From Blastopirellula sp. J2-11 (GTDB lineage: Bacteria; Planctomycetota; Planctomycetia; Pirellulales; Pirellulaceae): DNA of 64,000 bases. The stretch is from contig NZ_CP097384.1 in NCBI RefSeq assembly GCF_024584705.1, positions 3,658,001 to 3,722,000 on the forward strand, given 5' to 3'. Below, in pieces: positions 9,553-16,282 of this stretch. Made by a program: the position numbers and the translations under genes. How positions within the stretch are numbered: position 1 is the first letter of the stretch; each line of letters begins with the position of its first letter. The notes below the pieces were generated by a model that worked only from the letters and a program-made list of their open reading frames with translations, had not been told where the DNA came from and made no database searches.

Positions 9553-9750
9553 ATGAACGCCCCACCTCCCGTTAGACCTGCTGTTCGCGCCGCTCGAATT
9601 GTGGTCACGTTCTCGTTGATAGTTTCTGTACTTGTTATGTTCACGACTGATTCGGACAATGTTGTCCTCATCTCTGCGACTACCGCTACGTTTTCTTTGG
9701 CCGCATTGATGGGCTTGTACGGAATGCCGTACGGAGGTCCACACTGTTGA
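9553..9750 (+). CDS. Possible small membrane protein on the opposite strand (65 aa)
   Basis: A plus-strand frame starting MNAPPPVRPAVRAARIVV contains two hydrophobic helices (IVVTFSLIVSVLVMF and ISATTATFSLAALMGLYG) separated by TTDSDN. It fills the gap between the tape-measure candidate and the distal tail gene, in the opposite orientation to every other gene of the cassette. The topology would suit a small holin-like or host membrane protein, but no family is recognisable and the ribosome binding site is weak. A start 48 bases upstream is also open. It may be a host gene inserted into the cassette. Confidence 0.4.
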   Translation: MNAPPPVRPAVRAARIVVTFSLIVSVLVMFTTDSDNVVLISATTATFSLAALMGLYGMPYGGPHC

Positions 9751-9804
9751 CGCGCCTAGCGTCTATGCTGGCTGATACAATCGCGAGCCGCTGCGACATC
9801 TCGT

Positions 9805-10404
9805 TCAGTGAGACCTGTTCGCGACGAAATCCGCTAGGCGTTTATTCAATCGCCACATAATCACCTGCTCGCGTTCTTCTAATTGCGTCTCGATCTGTTC
9901 CGCGATGCGACTCACCAATTGGTCGACATCCTCTTCCACTTTGACGACATACTCGCGTTTGGCTTTCACCTGCAGTTGAAGCCGAGACTTTTCGATCTCG
10001 GCGGTTTCGATCGTCTGTCGTTCGCCGCCGCCGAAATAACGATCAAAACCGGCTCGCTGCGCCGACAGCAGGTCGCCTTGTCTTGCAAGTTCCTCGGCGC
10101 CTTCTGTCCCCATACTGCGGGTCGACAAGCGTTCTTCACGCGACGACAGGGTGAAACCATCGCTAGAGACTCCGCGCATCGCACTAATACGTTCCGAGTA
10201 CCTTTCATATTCTTCTAATACCTCTTGAACATATTCTTGCACTATCTCTATGCGCCGCTCCGACTCTTTCCGTGCAATCCTGGTGGCGTCTTGCTGAACC
10301 TCTCGGAACCGCTGCAAAAAGCTCTTGGCTGCACGTAGACTATCTGGATCAACTTCTATTCCCAGCGTGTATGTTGCTCCACCTTCTAGGTTGAGTTCTG
10401 TCAT
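9805..10404 (-). CDS. Coiled-coil protein (199 aa), tape-measure candidate
   Basis: GGGAGGATCG precedes the ATG at 10404. Apart from a short beta-type N-terminus (TELNLEGGATYTLGIEVDPD), the protein is almost entirely helical and highly charged, with long heptad-like runs (IARKESERRIEIVQEYVQEV and the region around residues 125-185). It follows the two tail-chaperone frames directly, where siphoviruses encode the tape measure. At 199 residues it is far shorter than usual tape measures, which mostly exceed 600; Rhodobacter gene transfer agent has one of about 220 residues. At roughly 1.5 angstrom per residue it would specify a tail near 30 nm. No transmembrane segment is seen. Confidence 0.6.
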   Translation of the reverse strand: MTELNLEGGATYTLGIEVDPDSLRAAKSFLQRFREVQQDATRIARKESERRIEIVQEYVQEVLEEYERYSERISAMRGVSSDGFTLSSREERLSTRSMGTEGAEELARQGDLLSAQRAGFDRYFGGGERQTIETAEIEKSRLQLQVKAKREYVVKVEEDVDQLVSRIAEQIETQLEEREQVIMWRLNKRLADFVANRSH

Positions 10405-10413
10405 CGATCCTCC

Positions 10414-10797
10414 CTAAGATCTCATCGTCAATAAGGAAAACTGCGCCGCTTGTTCCGCTCGTCCAACTTGCGCGTGTATCGCGTCCAGCTCGGCGAAATT
10501 GCGGCGAATAATCGCGTCGCGGGCCATCCTGCGGGTCAAGCAGCGCCCGAAGGTCGCCTTCGCTTCGCGCCATAGTTTCAACGTCCGCCAATTTTTTGGC
10601 GAGAGCTTCAACCGCTTTGCATTGCTGGGACTTTGCTTGGGACATTTTCCGCATTGCAGCGGCATGCCCGGCAAACGGGGTTGCGGCTGTTCGCGACGCT
10701 CAGGACCGCAAGCAATCATCTTGCGCGTTCCTTTTTCCAGGTCGTAGACGAACTGCTGGCAATCGTTGCAATCAATCAGTGCAGGGCCGGGGTGCAT
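10414..10797 (-). CDS. Tail assembly chaperone, downstream frame (Cys-rich, T-like)
   Basis: The frame begins MHPGPALIDCNDCQQFVYDL and carries two CxxC pairs (CNDC near residue 10, CGKC near residue 50), suggesting a zinc-binding fold, followed by a basic helical C-terminus. Its ATG overlaps the stop of the preceding frame by one base (TGATG). The frame is also open upstream and connects to the previous gene at an A_AAA_AAC heptamer (10824-10830), as in the G/GT chaperones of lambda-like phages. It is probably made mainly as a fusion by -1 frameshifting; independent initiation at this ATG cannot be excluded. Confidence 0.7.
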   Translation of the reverse strand: MHPGPALIDCNDCQQFVYDLEKGTRKMIACGPERREQPQPRLPGMPLQCGKCPKQSPSNAKRLKLSPKNWRTLKLWREAKATFGRCLTRRMARDAIIRRNFAELDAIHAQVGRAEQAAQFSLLTMRS

Positions 10798-11222
10798 CAA
10801 GAGGAGTGCGACCCCGTCTCGGAGTTTTTTAGGTCCCTCGCCTCCGCTTCGCCGGGGGCCATGTGTAACCGCGCGGCGGTCTGTTGGACTTCGTCATGCG
10901 TCGCCTCAGGCGGAACGTCCGAAACGCGGGCGCCCGAAACGATGCCGTACAACCGCTCTAACAACTTGACCCGCATCTTCACCAATCGATCGGCCGTAAT
11001 CGGACCTTTCGCCGACCACTTGGTGAGATGCTGCGCCAGCGCCGCCGCGACGACCGATGTCGAACTGTTGGGCGCCCGCGTCATCGCCGCGACGGCGTCG
11101 TCGCTTTCTTGATGCAGCATGGGACGAAACTCAAACTGCAGCGCGCCGTAGAGATTGGGGGCCTCGGCAATGTAGCCCTGCTCCGTGTAACCATCTTCGA
11201 TAAAGTGGGGATCGCCTTGCAT
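10797..11222 (-). CDS. Tail assembly chaperone, upstream frame (141 aa, G-like)
   Basis: I choose the start at 11222 (MQGDPHFIEDGYTEQG), preceded by GAGAG; an upstream frame extension of 12 residues lacks support. The protein has a short N-terminal beta part and a helical body with RPMLHQESDDAVAAM and an Ala-rich stretch, then an acidic C-terminus ending at the frameshift site. It sits between the tail tube gene and the tape-measure candidate, exactly where siphophages place protein G. Predicted role: with its frameshifted extension, guide tail tube assembly around the tape measure. Family assignment rests on order, size and the slippery heptamer. Confidence 0.7.
   Translation of the reverse strand: MQGDPHFIEDGYTEQGYIAEAPNLYGALQFEFRPMLHQESDDAVAAMTRAPNSSTSVVAAALAQHLTKWSAKGPITADRLVKMRVKLLERLYGIVSGARVSDVPPEATHDEVQQTAARLHMAPGEAEARDLKNSETGSHSS
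10824..10830 (-). promoter_or_regulatory. Programmed -1 ribosomal frameshift site (A_AAA_AAC)
   Basis: On the minus strand the zero frame reads CTA AAA AAC TCC, placing the classical X_XXY_YYZ heptamer A_AAA_AAC in the correct register. Nine codons later the zero frame stops. After a one-base slip the frame reads on without a stop into the Cys-rich downstream frame. A GGGG tract and a CCCC tract downstream could pair as a stimulatory stem. Such sites are typical of tail assembly chaperone genes. Confidence 0.75.
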
Positions 11223-11266
11223 GGATTTCTCTCTTGTTGAAGTTTGTGAACGCGTCAACTCTCTTA

Positions 11267-12175
11267 CTATTCCGTTTCATCCGTACAGGTCGCCACCAAC
11301 TGCGGCGCACTGTTGGCCAGGTCTTCGTAAGCGGTGAACTGATGACTCGGGCGAATCGTTCCCTTTCCTTGGATCGGGATCGGCGTCCGCGGCTTTTGCA
11401 GCAGTCCGAAAGTCAGCGTGAGCGTGTCGACTCCATTGGCGTAGCTGATGGAACCAGTCACGCCGCGAGCGGCGTTGGCGATCAAATGGGCGAGTTCGTC
11501 GTCACCAAGTTCGGTGTCAAACGCCCATGTGACGACGCGCGCCCCTTCTGGAAGGACCGTCCGCGTCTGCGAATTGTTGAACTGCGTCAGTTCGAGCGCG
11601 TTGTTGATCGTGATGACGCTGTTGTCGATCGCGATCGCGGCGCCGTCGACGGTGATCGATCCTTGGTGATGAATAAACGGCAGCTTCGCGCTGAGCGTTG
11701 ACGCGATATCAGGAAACGTTCCGGAATTAGCGTCGGCGTCGGCCAACTTGCCTTGCAGATCAAGCTCGAGTTCCAAATTTCCGCCGGTGGCGCTGCGAAA
11801 CGTCGCCTGATTCACCTTCAAGCCGCGGTAGGTCTGCACTTTGATTTCGCGATCGACGCAGGCGACCAGCTCGGGCAGTGAATCAGCCAACGCGAACGTA
11901 TCGTCGTCTGCCGCCGCGCCCAGGATGTACGGAAGCAAAAAGGTCAGGTCATCGGGCCGCGGCTGCAGCGTGACGGTCCCTCCCACCGTGTAAGTGCCCA
12001 GCTGCGCCGAATCGCCGAGCGGCGAACGTTTCCCCAGCATGCCGTCGGCGACGATGATGCTCTCCTGCTTGTCCAGGTTGCAGCCAAAATGCTCGAACTG
12101 CCGCGTCGCCAAGTTGCTGGCATGCTGAACGCCCAAACCAAACTGCGTTTGAAAACCGGAAACTGTCGTAACCAT
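11267..12175 (-). CDS. Phage major tail tube protein (302 aa)
   Basis: The protein starts MVTTVSGFQTQFGLGVQHAS and is a beta-rich soluble protein of the size of siphovirus tail tube subunits with an extra domain. It has the two-part layout of many tail tube proteins: an N-terminal part with LGTYTVGGTVTLQPRPDD, a central part with ELELDLQGKLAD, and a C-terminal domain with VTGSISYANGVDTLTLTFG. It lies between the tail terminator candidate (four bases upstream) and the tail chaperones, the standard position. Role: polymerises into the tail tube. The fold assignment comes from strand pattern and gene order, not an exact motif. Confidence 0.7.
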   Translation of the reverse strand: MVTTVSGFQTQFGLGVQHASNLATRQFEHFGCNLDKQESIIVADGMLGKRSPLGDSAQLGTYTVGGTVTLQPRPDDLTFLLPYILGAAADDDTFALADSLPELVACVDREIKVQTYRGLKVNQATFRSATGGNLELELDLQGKLADADANSGTFPDIASTLSAKLPFIHHQGSITVDGAAIAIDNSVITINNALELTQFNNSQTRTVLPEGARVVTWAFDTELGDDELAHLIANAARGVTGSISYANGVDTLTLTFGLLQKPRTPIPIQGKGTIRPSHQFTAYEDLANSAPQLVATCTDETE

Positions 12176-12179
12176 TCAA

Positions 12180-12626
12180 TTACCCTTCATAAGTGTCAGC
12201 GCGAATCACAAAAGCGCTGGCGTCAAACTGTTTTTCAAAAGCTTCTGGCAACACCATGTCGCCAGGTTCACACCAAAATCGATGCACGCCTGCGACGGTG
12301 ATCGGTCGTCGATCGTGATATCGCAAACGAATCGTCTCGCGCCATTGGAGGATGGGACTCAACGCCCCTTTTCCGAGTACTCCATTCGACGCTTTGATCA
12401 TCGTGACGCTGATCCCATAGGAGGTCAGCATGCGCTGGTTGGAACCAGAATCGGGCAGCAGTTCATTTGCAGGACAGAGGAAGATCCCCTCGACAAACAA
12501 CTGACTCGCGGGGTTGTAGGAAAACTGCTGCTGTTTGATTTCACCGGAAGACAATCCTTCGAGACCAAGGCCAACCATGTCGGCGTAAACCGCGTCCCAA
12601 ATCGTCTCAAACGTGCTCGCCATCAT
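12180..12626 (-). CDS. Putative tail terminator / head-tail joining protein (148-149 aa)
   Basis: GGAG lies six bases before two tandem ATGs (12626 and 12623); translation starts MMASTFETIWDAVYADMVGL. A longer frame to 12719 reads through the palindromic repeat 12636-12701 and is spurious. The protein has an N-terminal amphipathic helix, then beta strands (QQQFSYNPASQLFVEGIF, ISVTMIKASNG, ETIRLRYHDRRP) as in tail terminator or minor tail proteins. It is immediately upstream of the tail tube gene. Role inferred: caps the tail and joins it to the head connector. Confidence 0.6.
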   Translation of the reverse strand: MMASTFETIWDAVYADMVGLGLEGLSSGEIKQQQFSYNPASQLFVEGIFLCPANELLPDSGSNQRMLTSYGISVTMIKASNGVLGKGALSPILQWRETIRLRYHDRRPITVAGVHRFWCEPGDMVLPEAFEKQFDASAFVIRADTYEG

Positions 12627-12635
12627 TGAATCTCC

Positions 12636-12701
12636 GTAGGGTGCGTCTGGACGCACCTCTTCAAACCGTATGGTGCTTCGGTGCGTCCAGACGCACCCTA
12701 C
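12636..12701. repeat. GTAG palindrome pair (BIME-like), GTGCGTC type
   Basis: Two inverted copies of GTAGGGTGCGTC-TG-GACGCACC face each other with a short spacer, so the whole unit is an inverted repeat of palindromes. It sits just upstream of the ribosome binding site of the gene ending at 12180. The same core recurs at 26712-26777. The layout (GTAG tetranucleotide, then an imperfect palindrome, in inverted pairs) is that of REP/BIME elements mobilised by RAYT transposases. Confidence 0.8.
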
Positions 12702-12719
12702 GAGTCTGTTCATCCTCAA

Positions 12720-12817
12720 GTAGGGTCCGCTGTGCGGACCAAGGAAGCGGTATCAATCGTGATTTCATAACGTCATTTGGGGCGCCGCATCGATTTGGTC
12801 CGCACAGCGGACCCTAC
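12720..12817. repeat. GTAG palindrome pair, GGTCCGC type
   Basis: Inverted copies of GTAGGGTCCGC-TGT-GCGGACC bracket about 55 bases of unique spacer. The right arm supplies the TAG stop codon of the head-completion gene 12814-13143. The same sequence type occurs at 15338, 16202, 19669, 24976 and 33371. Confidence 0.8.
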
Positions 12818-13143
12818 GTCACTTGTCGGATGCACAAGCAATGCCACTGCGTTTTCCACTGGGCGCCTTCGACCGCTTGCACGGTCCACTTGACGCCGTC
12901 GGCTTGCGTGATCACGCCGCCGCCGGCAGGCTTCTTTCCACTGAGCGAAACGTCCCACACAATGAACGTCGCATAGTCCCCTTGAAACGCCGCCAGGCCG
13001 CCGACCTTGGACAACATCTTTTGGTCCGGCTCGATCAAGCGGGCCTTCACGTCGCTCGCTTCGCCGGCGGCGTCGGCGTACGTGACTTGCTCGATGTCGC
13101 CAAAGGCTCGCCAGTTCTCTTTCAGCGCGTCGTAATAGCTCAT
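12814..13143 (-). CDS. Putative head-closure / head-tail connector protein (109 aa)
   Basis: A small soluble protein starting MSYYDALKENWRAFGDIEQV. Beta strands such as VTYADAAGEASDVKARLIEP and GVKWTVQAVEGAQWKTQWHC fit the small beta-barrel head-closure proteins (SPP1 gp16 or HK97 gp10 neighbourhood). The start overlaps the stop of the preceding gene by four bases (ATGA). The TAG stop lies in the GTAG head of a palindromic repeat. Position between the adaptor-type protein and the tail terminator candidate supports a connector role; no diagnostic motif is visible. Confidence 0.6.
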   Translation of the reverse strand: MSYYDALKENWRAFGDIEQVTYADAAGEASDVKARLIEPDQKMLSKVGGLAAFQGDYATFIVWDVSLSGKKPAGGGVITQADGVKWTVQAVEGAQWKTQWHCLCIRQVT

Positions 13144-13382
13144 GTCATCCGTCCTTGTCGCTTGACGGCCCAGGGGCCTCGCAACAGACCGATCGAACGA
13201 TCAATCTGCGCGAGTTCGTCATACAAACTTTTCCGATAGGCGACCTGCTGCACATGATCGCCGGGGCCCGAAGTATCGGGTCCGCCGCCGACCTCGCTAT
13301 CGGTCAACGCCGCGATCTGCGAGAGGATCGCATCCCGTCGCGTTTGCAACGCTTCGATCTGTTGAATGCTGGTTAGTGACAC
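13140..13382 (-). CDS. Small helical head-completion protein (80 aa)
   Basis: Starts at GTG (13382) with AGGAA upstream: MSLTSIQQIEALQTRRDAIL. The sequence is two helices joined by a Gly-rich loop (DSEVGGGPDTSGPGD), similar in layout to gpW-like small head-tail joining proteins. It overlaps the next gene by four bases. The basic C-terminus (AVKRQGRM) may contact DNA or the portal. Function inferred from size, helical content and position. Confidence 0.55.
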   Translation of the reverse strand: MSLTSIQQIEALQTRRDAILSQIAALTDSEVGGGPDTSGPGDHVQQVAYRKSLYDELAQIDRSIGLLRGPWAVKRQGRMT

Positions 13383-13421
13383 TGGATTTCCTGTACGAGA
13401 ATGAATCGCTCGAATAACGCG

Positions 13422-13518
13422 ACACTAGCCCGCTGCGCAAGCGAGGGAATGCGGTTGGCGTCGCCAAAATGGATTGAAGTGGCAAGCACATTCCCTCGCT
13501 TGCGCAGCGGGCTAGTGT
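13422..13518. repeat. ACTAGCCCGCTGCGC inverted repeat
   Basis: A near-perfect inverted repeat about 97 bases long: ACACTAGCCCGCTGCGCAAG at the left and its complement at the right, arms of roughly 28 bp around a 40-base spacer. It fills most of the space between two cassette genes. Relatives lie at 17626-17761, 21696-22157 and 24864-24959. When translated, such units give spurious small frames containing LARCASEG. Confidence 0.85.
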
Positions 13519-13561
13519 TTTGTCACAAGTAAGTTTCCTGCGGCTGCTTCTTCAGCTCGGA

Positions 13562-13984
13562 CTACGCTTCAATCCGCCGCACATGCGGGTTGTAGGCTTG
13601 CGTGTTCTCGATCTTCAGCGAAGCGAACGCGATGCTGATCGCTTCCGATTCGTCGATCGCGACGACGGGGCTCACCACGCGCGGACGTCCTTTGCCGCTG
13701 CGCAGCGTCACTTCGTAGTCTTGCACGATCCCCTTCTTTCCGTGTGCCGTGAGCCAGGCGGGGATGTTGTCGATGTTCTTCGGCAGATCGCGGCGATGAA
13801 TGCGGGTCGGCGGCAGGTTCGCTTGCTCGGCCAGTTGCCGCAGCGCCGCGATCTGCTGGGATTTCTCCAGCTCCGCCGTTTCTTCATCCAGCAACTGCCG
13901 CTCCTCGGCCAACTCGGCCCGCAACTTCTCCAATTCAGCCCGCTGGTCGGCCAGAGTAGTTTCGTTTGTTTTTGCTTGCGTCAT
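13562..13984 (-). CDS. Coiled-coil protein next to the capsid gene (140 aa)
   Basis: Starts at the ATG at 13984 (MTQAKTNETTLADQRAELEK); longer frames upstream are spurious. Residues about 10-60 form a Leu/Glu-rich coiled coil, followed by a compact domain with YEVTLRSGKGRPRVVSPVVA and a final strand-helix part (SEAISIAFASLKIENTQAYN). The gene follows the major capsid gene in transcription order. It might be a head-associated, scaffold-like or connector protein; I do not recognise the family. The small C-terminal domain resembles phage proteins of unknown function in similar positions. Confidence 0.6.
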   Translation of the reverse strand: MTQAKTNETTLADQRAELEKLRAELAEERQLLDEETAELEKSQQIAALRQLAEQANLPPTRIHRRDLPKNIDNIPAWLTAHGKKGIVQDYEVTLRSGKGRPRVVSPVVAIDESEAISIAFASLKIENTQAYNPHVRRIEA

Positions 13985-14076
13985 TGATTGTCTCGACTTG
14001 GGAAGAAGAAAGAGGAGGCGCCATGCTCTTACCGCGTCTTCGTCGGAAGAGCATGGCGTCCTAAAAACTTGAAACG

Positions 14077-15306
14077 CTAGCCGCTGGTCGACTTGACCAC
14101 TTTGCGCGGCTCTTTGACGGCCATCACGCCCCGTTCGCTGATCTTGAACTGGGCGGCGATGTCGCGGGTCATTTCGAGATGGCTGCCGGTCGGCGCTTCG
14201 ACCGCTTCCGGCGCCCAGTTTTCGACATAGGCGAACGCACCGGGGAAGTCGCCGTAGAACCAGGTCGACGGCGATCCGGTTCGCGACTGCACATACTCGT
14301 TGGAGCGGATCTCGTAATCGCGCGGCAGGCGATTCCCTTGCACGATCGTTTCGCGATCGCCGCTCACTTCTCGCACTTCGGTCGCGTTGAGGATCGCTTT
14401 CGCTTTCCAGGCCAGCGACTTGGGGCAAACCAGCTGCGCCTGGCCCAACACGATCGGCTCTCCATCTTGCGGATCGGTCATCGCCTGGAATCGCTCGTGA
14501 ACCGCGATCAGCGAATCGAAATCGGTCAGCGCGTTGGAGGCGACCAGATTGTCAAAGTCATGGTCGCCGCTGTTGTCGCCGTAGGTATCGATGATCGGGC
14601 GATTCTTGCGACGATACGAATTGACGATCCCCAAGCAGGTATCCAAAATTCGCTTCTCACGATTGACGGCCAAAATCATCGCCGCTTCGCCAGCGCGACG
14701 CAGCACCATGCCGGTCATATCAAAGAAGATCGCTTCGCGCGTGATCGGCACGATGAAGCCGTACTTCTTCGTCTCTGGCGACATCACCCAATCTTCGGCC
14801 AGGCTGACCGTTGGGTAGTCGTGCCCCTCTTTCACTTCCTGCGCATGATCGCCGAGCATCGTCATCCCGGCGAACTTTTCCCACTGATGCGTCGACGGAA
14901 TCAGCTCGACCAACGACATCCCGATCAGCTCGGGCTTGTTGAACTCTTCCATCATCCGCGAGTAGAAAACCTGACCGATCAAGTTGGCGAACGCCGCGCT
15001 GCGAACGCCTGACTCATAAATGCGATGCCCTGTGACGCGGCCATCTTTGGTGTCGCGCCAACTGTTGACCATCTCGCGGCCGCATCGTTTGCCCATGCGA
15101 TCGGTCACCGTCGCTTCAAAGATGCTGCGGATGCTGATCTCGTCCGGGCTCAGCTGCCCCGACTTCAGCGCGGTCTTCATCGCTTCCATCGCCGGGTTCG
15201 GCACTTCGTCGTAACTGATCGACTCATGCACGCCCATCCGTCGGCAAACCGCTTTCCGCTGATGTTCGCCCACTTCAAAATCGTGCGCTAGTTCCAAATA
15301 GTTCAT
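14077..15306 (-). CDS. Phage major capsid protein (409 aa)
   Basis: Start chosen at 15306 (MNYLELAHDFEVGEHQRKAV), seven bases after GGAG; the longer frame reads through a palindromic repeat. The protein has an N-terminal helical arm (residues about 1-100), then a beta/alpha body with typical capsid features: the E-loop-like stretch, VVSYDEV-type strands, ITREAIFFDMTGMVLRRAGE (a spine-like helix), and a C-terminal domain with YFYGDFPGAFAYVENW-like strands (FYGDFPGAFAYVENWAPE). Size, order after protease/scaffold, and helix-strand pattern fit an HK97-fold capsid protein of the Mu-like branch. Role: forms the icosahedral shell. Confidence 0.8.
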   Translation of the reverse strand: MNYLELAHDFEVGEHQRKAVCRRMGVHESISYDEVPNPAMEAMKTALKSGQLSPDEISIRSIFEATVTDRMGKRCGREMVNSWRDTKDGRVTGHRIYESGVRSAAFANLIGQVFYSRMMEEFNKPELIGMSLVELIPSTHQWEKFAGMTMLGDHAQEVKEGHDYPTVSLAEDWVMSPETKKYGFIVPITREAIFFDMTGMVLRRAGEAAMILAVNREKRILDTCLGIVNSYRRKNRPIIDTYGDNSGDHDFDNLVASNALTDFDSLIAVHERFQAMTDPQDGEPIVLGQAQLVCPKSLAWKAKAILNATEVREVSGDRETIVQGNRLPRDYEIRSNEYVQSRTGSPSTWFYGDFPGAFAYVENWAPEAVEAPTGSHLEMTRDIAAQFKISERGVMAVKEPRKVVKSTSG

Positions 15307-15337
15307 CAAACGCTCCGTAGAAGGTAATTGGTATAAA

Positions 15338-15418
15338 GTAGGGCCCGCTGTGCGGACCATCGCCCTGTTGAGTGACGTAGATCGAACGCGCTTCTTTGGT
15401 CCGCACAGCGGACCCTAC
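15338..15418. repeat. GTAG palindrome pair, GGTCCGC type
   Basis: Inverted copies of the GTAGGG(T/C)CCGC palindrome with a 40-base spacer lie between the capsid gene and the upstream decoration-like gene. The spacer shares the words TCGCCCTG and GAACGCGCTTC with the pair at 16202-16280, so the two pairs are copies of one larger unit, not just of the palindrome. Confidence 0.8.
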
Positions 15419-15429
15419 CAATGCGTCGC

Positions 15430-16158
15430 TTACGTCGTCATGCCGAACGCGATTGCGTCGAGGTAAAAGATTTCTTGCGCGGCGCTGCCCGTCTGTCCGC
15501 CGCAGAGGACGTTCATCTCGGTAGCGCCGCTCAGGGGAACTTCGTGCGTGATCGGCTCGTTCAGGTTCGACGTCGCTTTGACGCAAACGTGTCCGTCGAT
15601 CAGAAAGACGAAGCGTCCATAGGCGCCGTCAGGCGCGACTTCAAACTGAATCTCGAAATCGGCAAGTTCGGACGAAGCGGCCGCAATGCCGGTGTCGTCG
15701 ATCTGTTGCGTCGTGCCGGACGAACTGATGCACTTCCAGGTCGTCTCGCCGTCGACCTTGTAAATCATCGCTCCATAAAAATTGGCGGCCGGTCCGGCGC
15801 CGTTGGCCGCCAGGATCGTGCCGACGGCGGCGTTGCTCATGCAGCCGATCGCAACCGCATTGGCGACATCGGCGCCCGCTTCGCTGTACTTGAACTTCGA
15901 CTTCAAGACGAACGCCTGGTCCATCTTGACGACTTCGCCTTTGGTCGCGAGATAGCAGCCATCGTTATCGGCCGGAGTCGACGCGCCGGTCGCGATCGAA
16001 AGCACTCCGCCAGACGCATCGGTCACGCCGATCGAGGCCGACCCGTTATCGCTCAGCTTTTCGAACACGTTCGCGTCGAGACCAAAACAGTGATCCGCAT
16101 ATGCGGCCTGAAAATCGAGCCCATAAACGGGGCTACTGGGATTCAAAGACACAGGCAT
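15430..16158 (-). CDS. Jelly-roll-like protein beside the capsid gene (242 aa), putative capsid decoration
   Basis: The ATG at 16158 (MPVSLNPSSPVYGLDFQAAY) has AGGA ten bases upstream; a TTG three codons earlier is a weaker option. The strand pattern (ADFEIQFEVAPDGAYGRFVF followed by LIDGHVCVKAT) is that of a concanavalin A/LamG-type jelly roll. It sits between the prohead protease and the major capsid gene, where phages often encode decoration proteins. The call as a decoration protein is inference from fold and position; a host-binding role is also possible. It shares no obvious sequence with the LamG-like tail gene beyond the fold. Confidence 0.65.
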   Translation of the reverse strand: MPVSLNPSSPVYGLDFQAAYADHCFGLDANVFEKLSDNGSASIGVTDASGGVLSIATGASTPADNDGCYLATKGEVVKMDQAFVLKSKFKYSEAGADVANAVAIGCMSNAAVGTILAANGAGPAANFYGAMIYKVDGETTWKCISSSGTTQQIDDTGIAAASSELADFEIQFEVAPDGAYGRFVFLIDGHVCVKATSNLNEPITHEVPLSGATEMNVLCGGQTGSAAQEIFYLDAIAFGMTT

Positions 16159-16201
16159 TTTTAGCAATCCTAAAAAGGTGAAGTGGTTGTGAAACGGTGA
16201 T

Positions 16202-16280
16202 ATGGCCCGCTGTGCGGACGGTCGCCCTGCTGTATGACATCCTTCGAACGCGCTTCGCTGGTCCGCACAGCGGACCCTAC
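16202..16280. repeat. GTAG palindrome pair, GGTCCGC type (left arm decayed)
   Basis: The left arm lacks an intact GTAG (TATGGCCCGCTGTGCGGAC), while the right arm is complete and ends CCCTAC three bases before the stop codon of the protease gene. The spacer resembles that of 15338-15418. Confidence 0.75.
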
Positions 16281-16282
16281 GA

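Noticed and set aside
12627-12719. N-terminal extension of the tail terminator candidate
   Set aside because: It reads through a GTAG palindrome pair; a good ribosome binding site sits before the internal ATGs at 12626/12623.
13297-13491. Small frames containing LARCASEG or similar near repeat arms (also at 17573-17800, 21670-22065, 24754-25014)
   Set aside because: They are translations of the ACTAGCCCG..GCGAGGGAAT palindromic repeat and lack start signals and conserved context.
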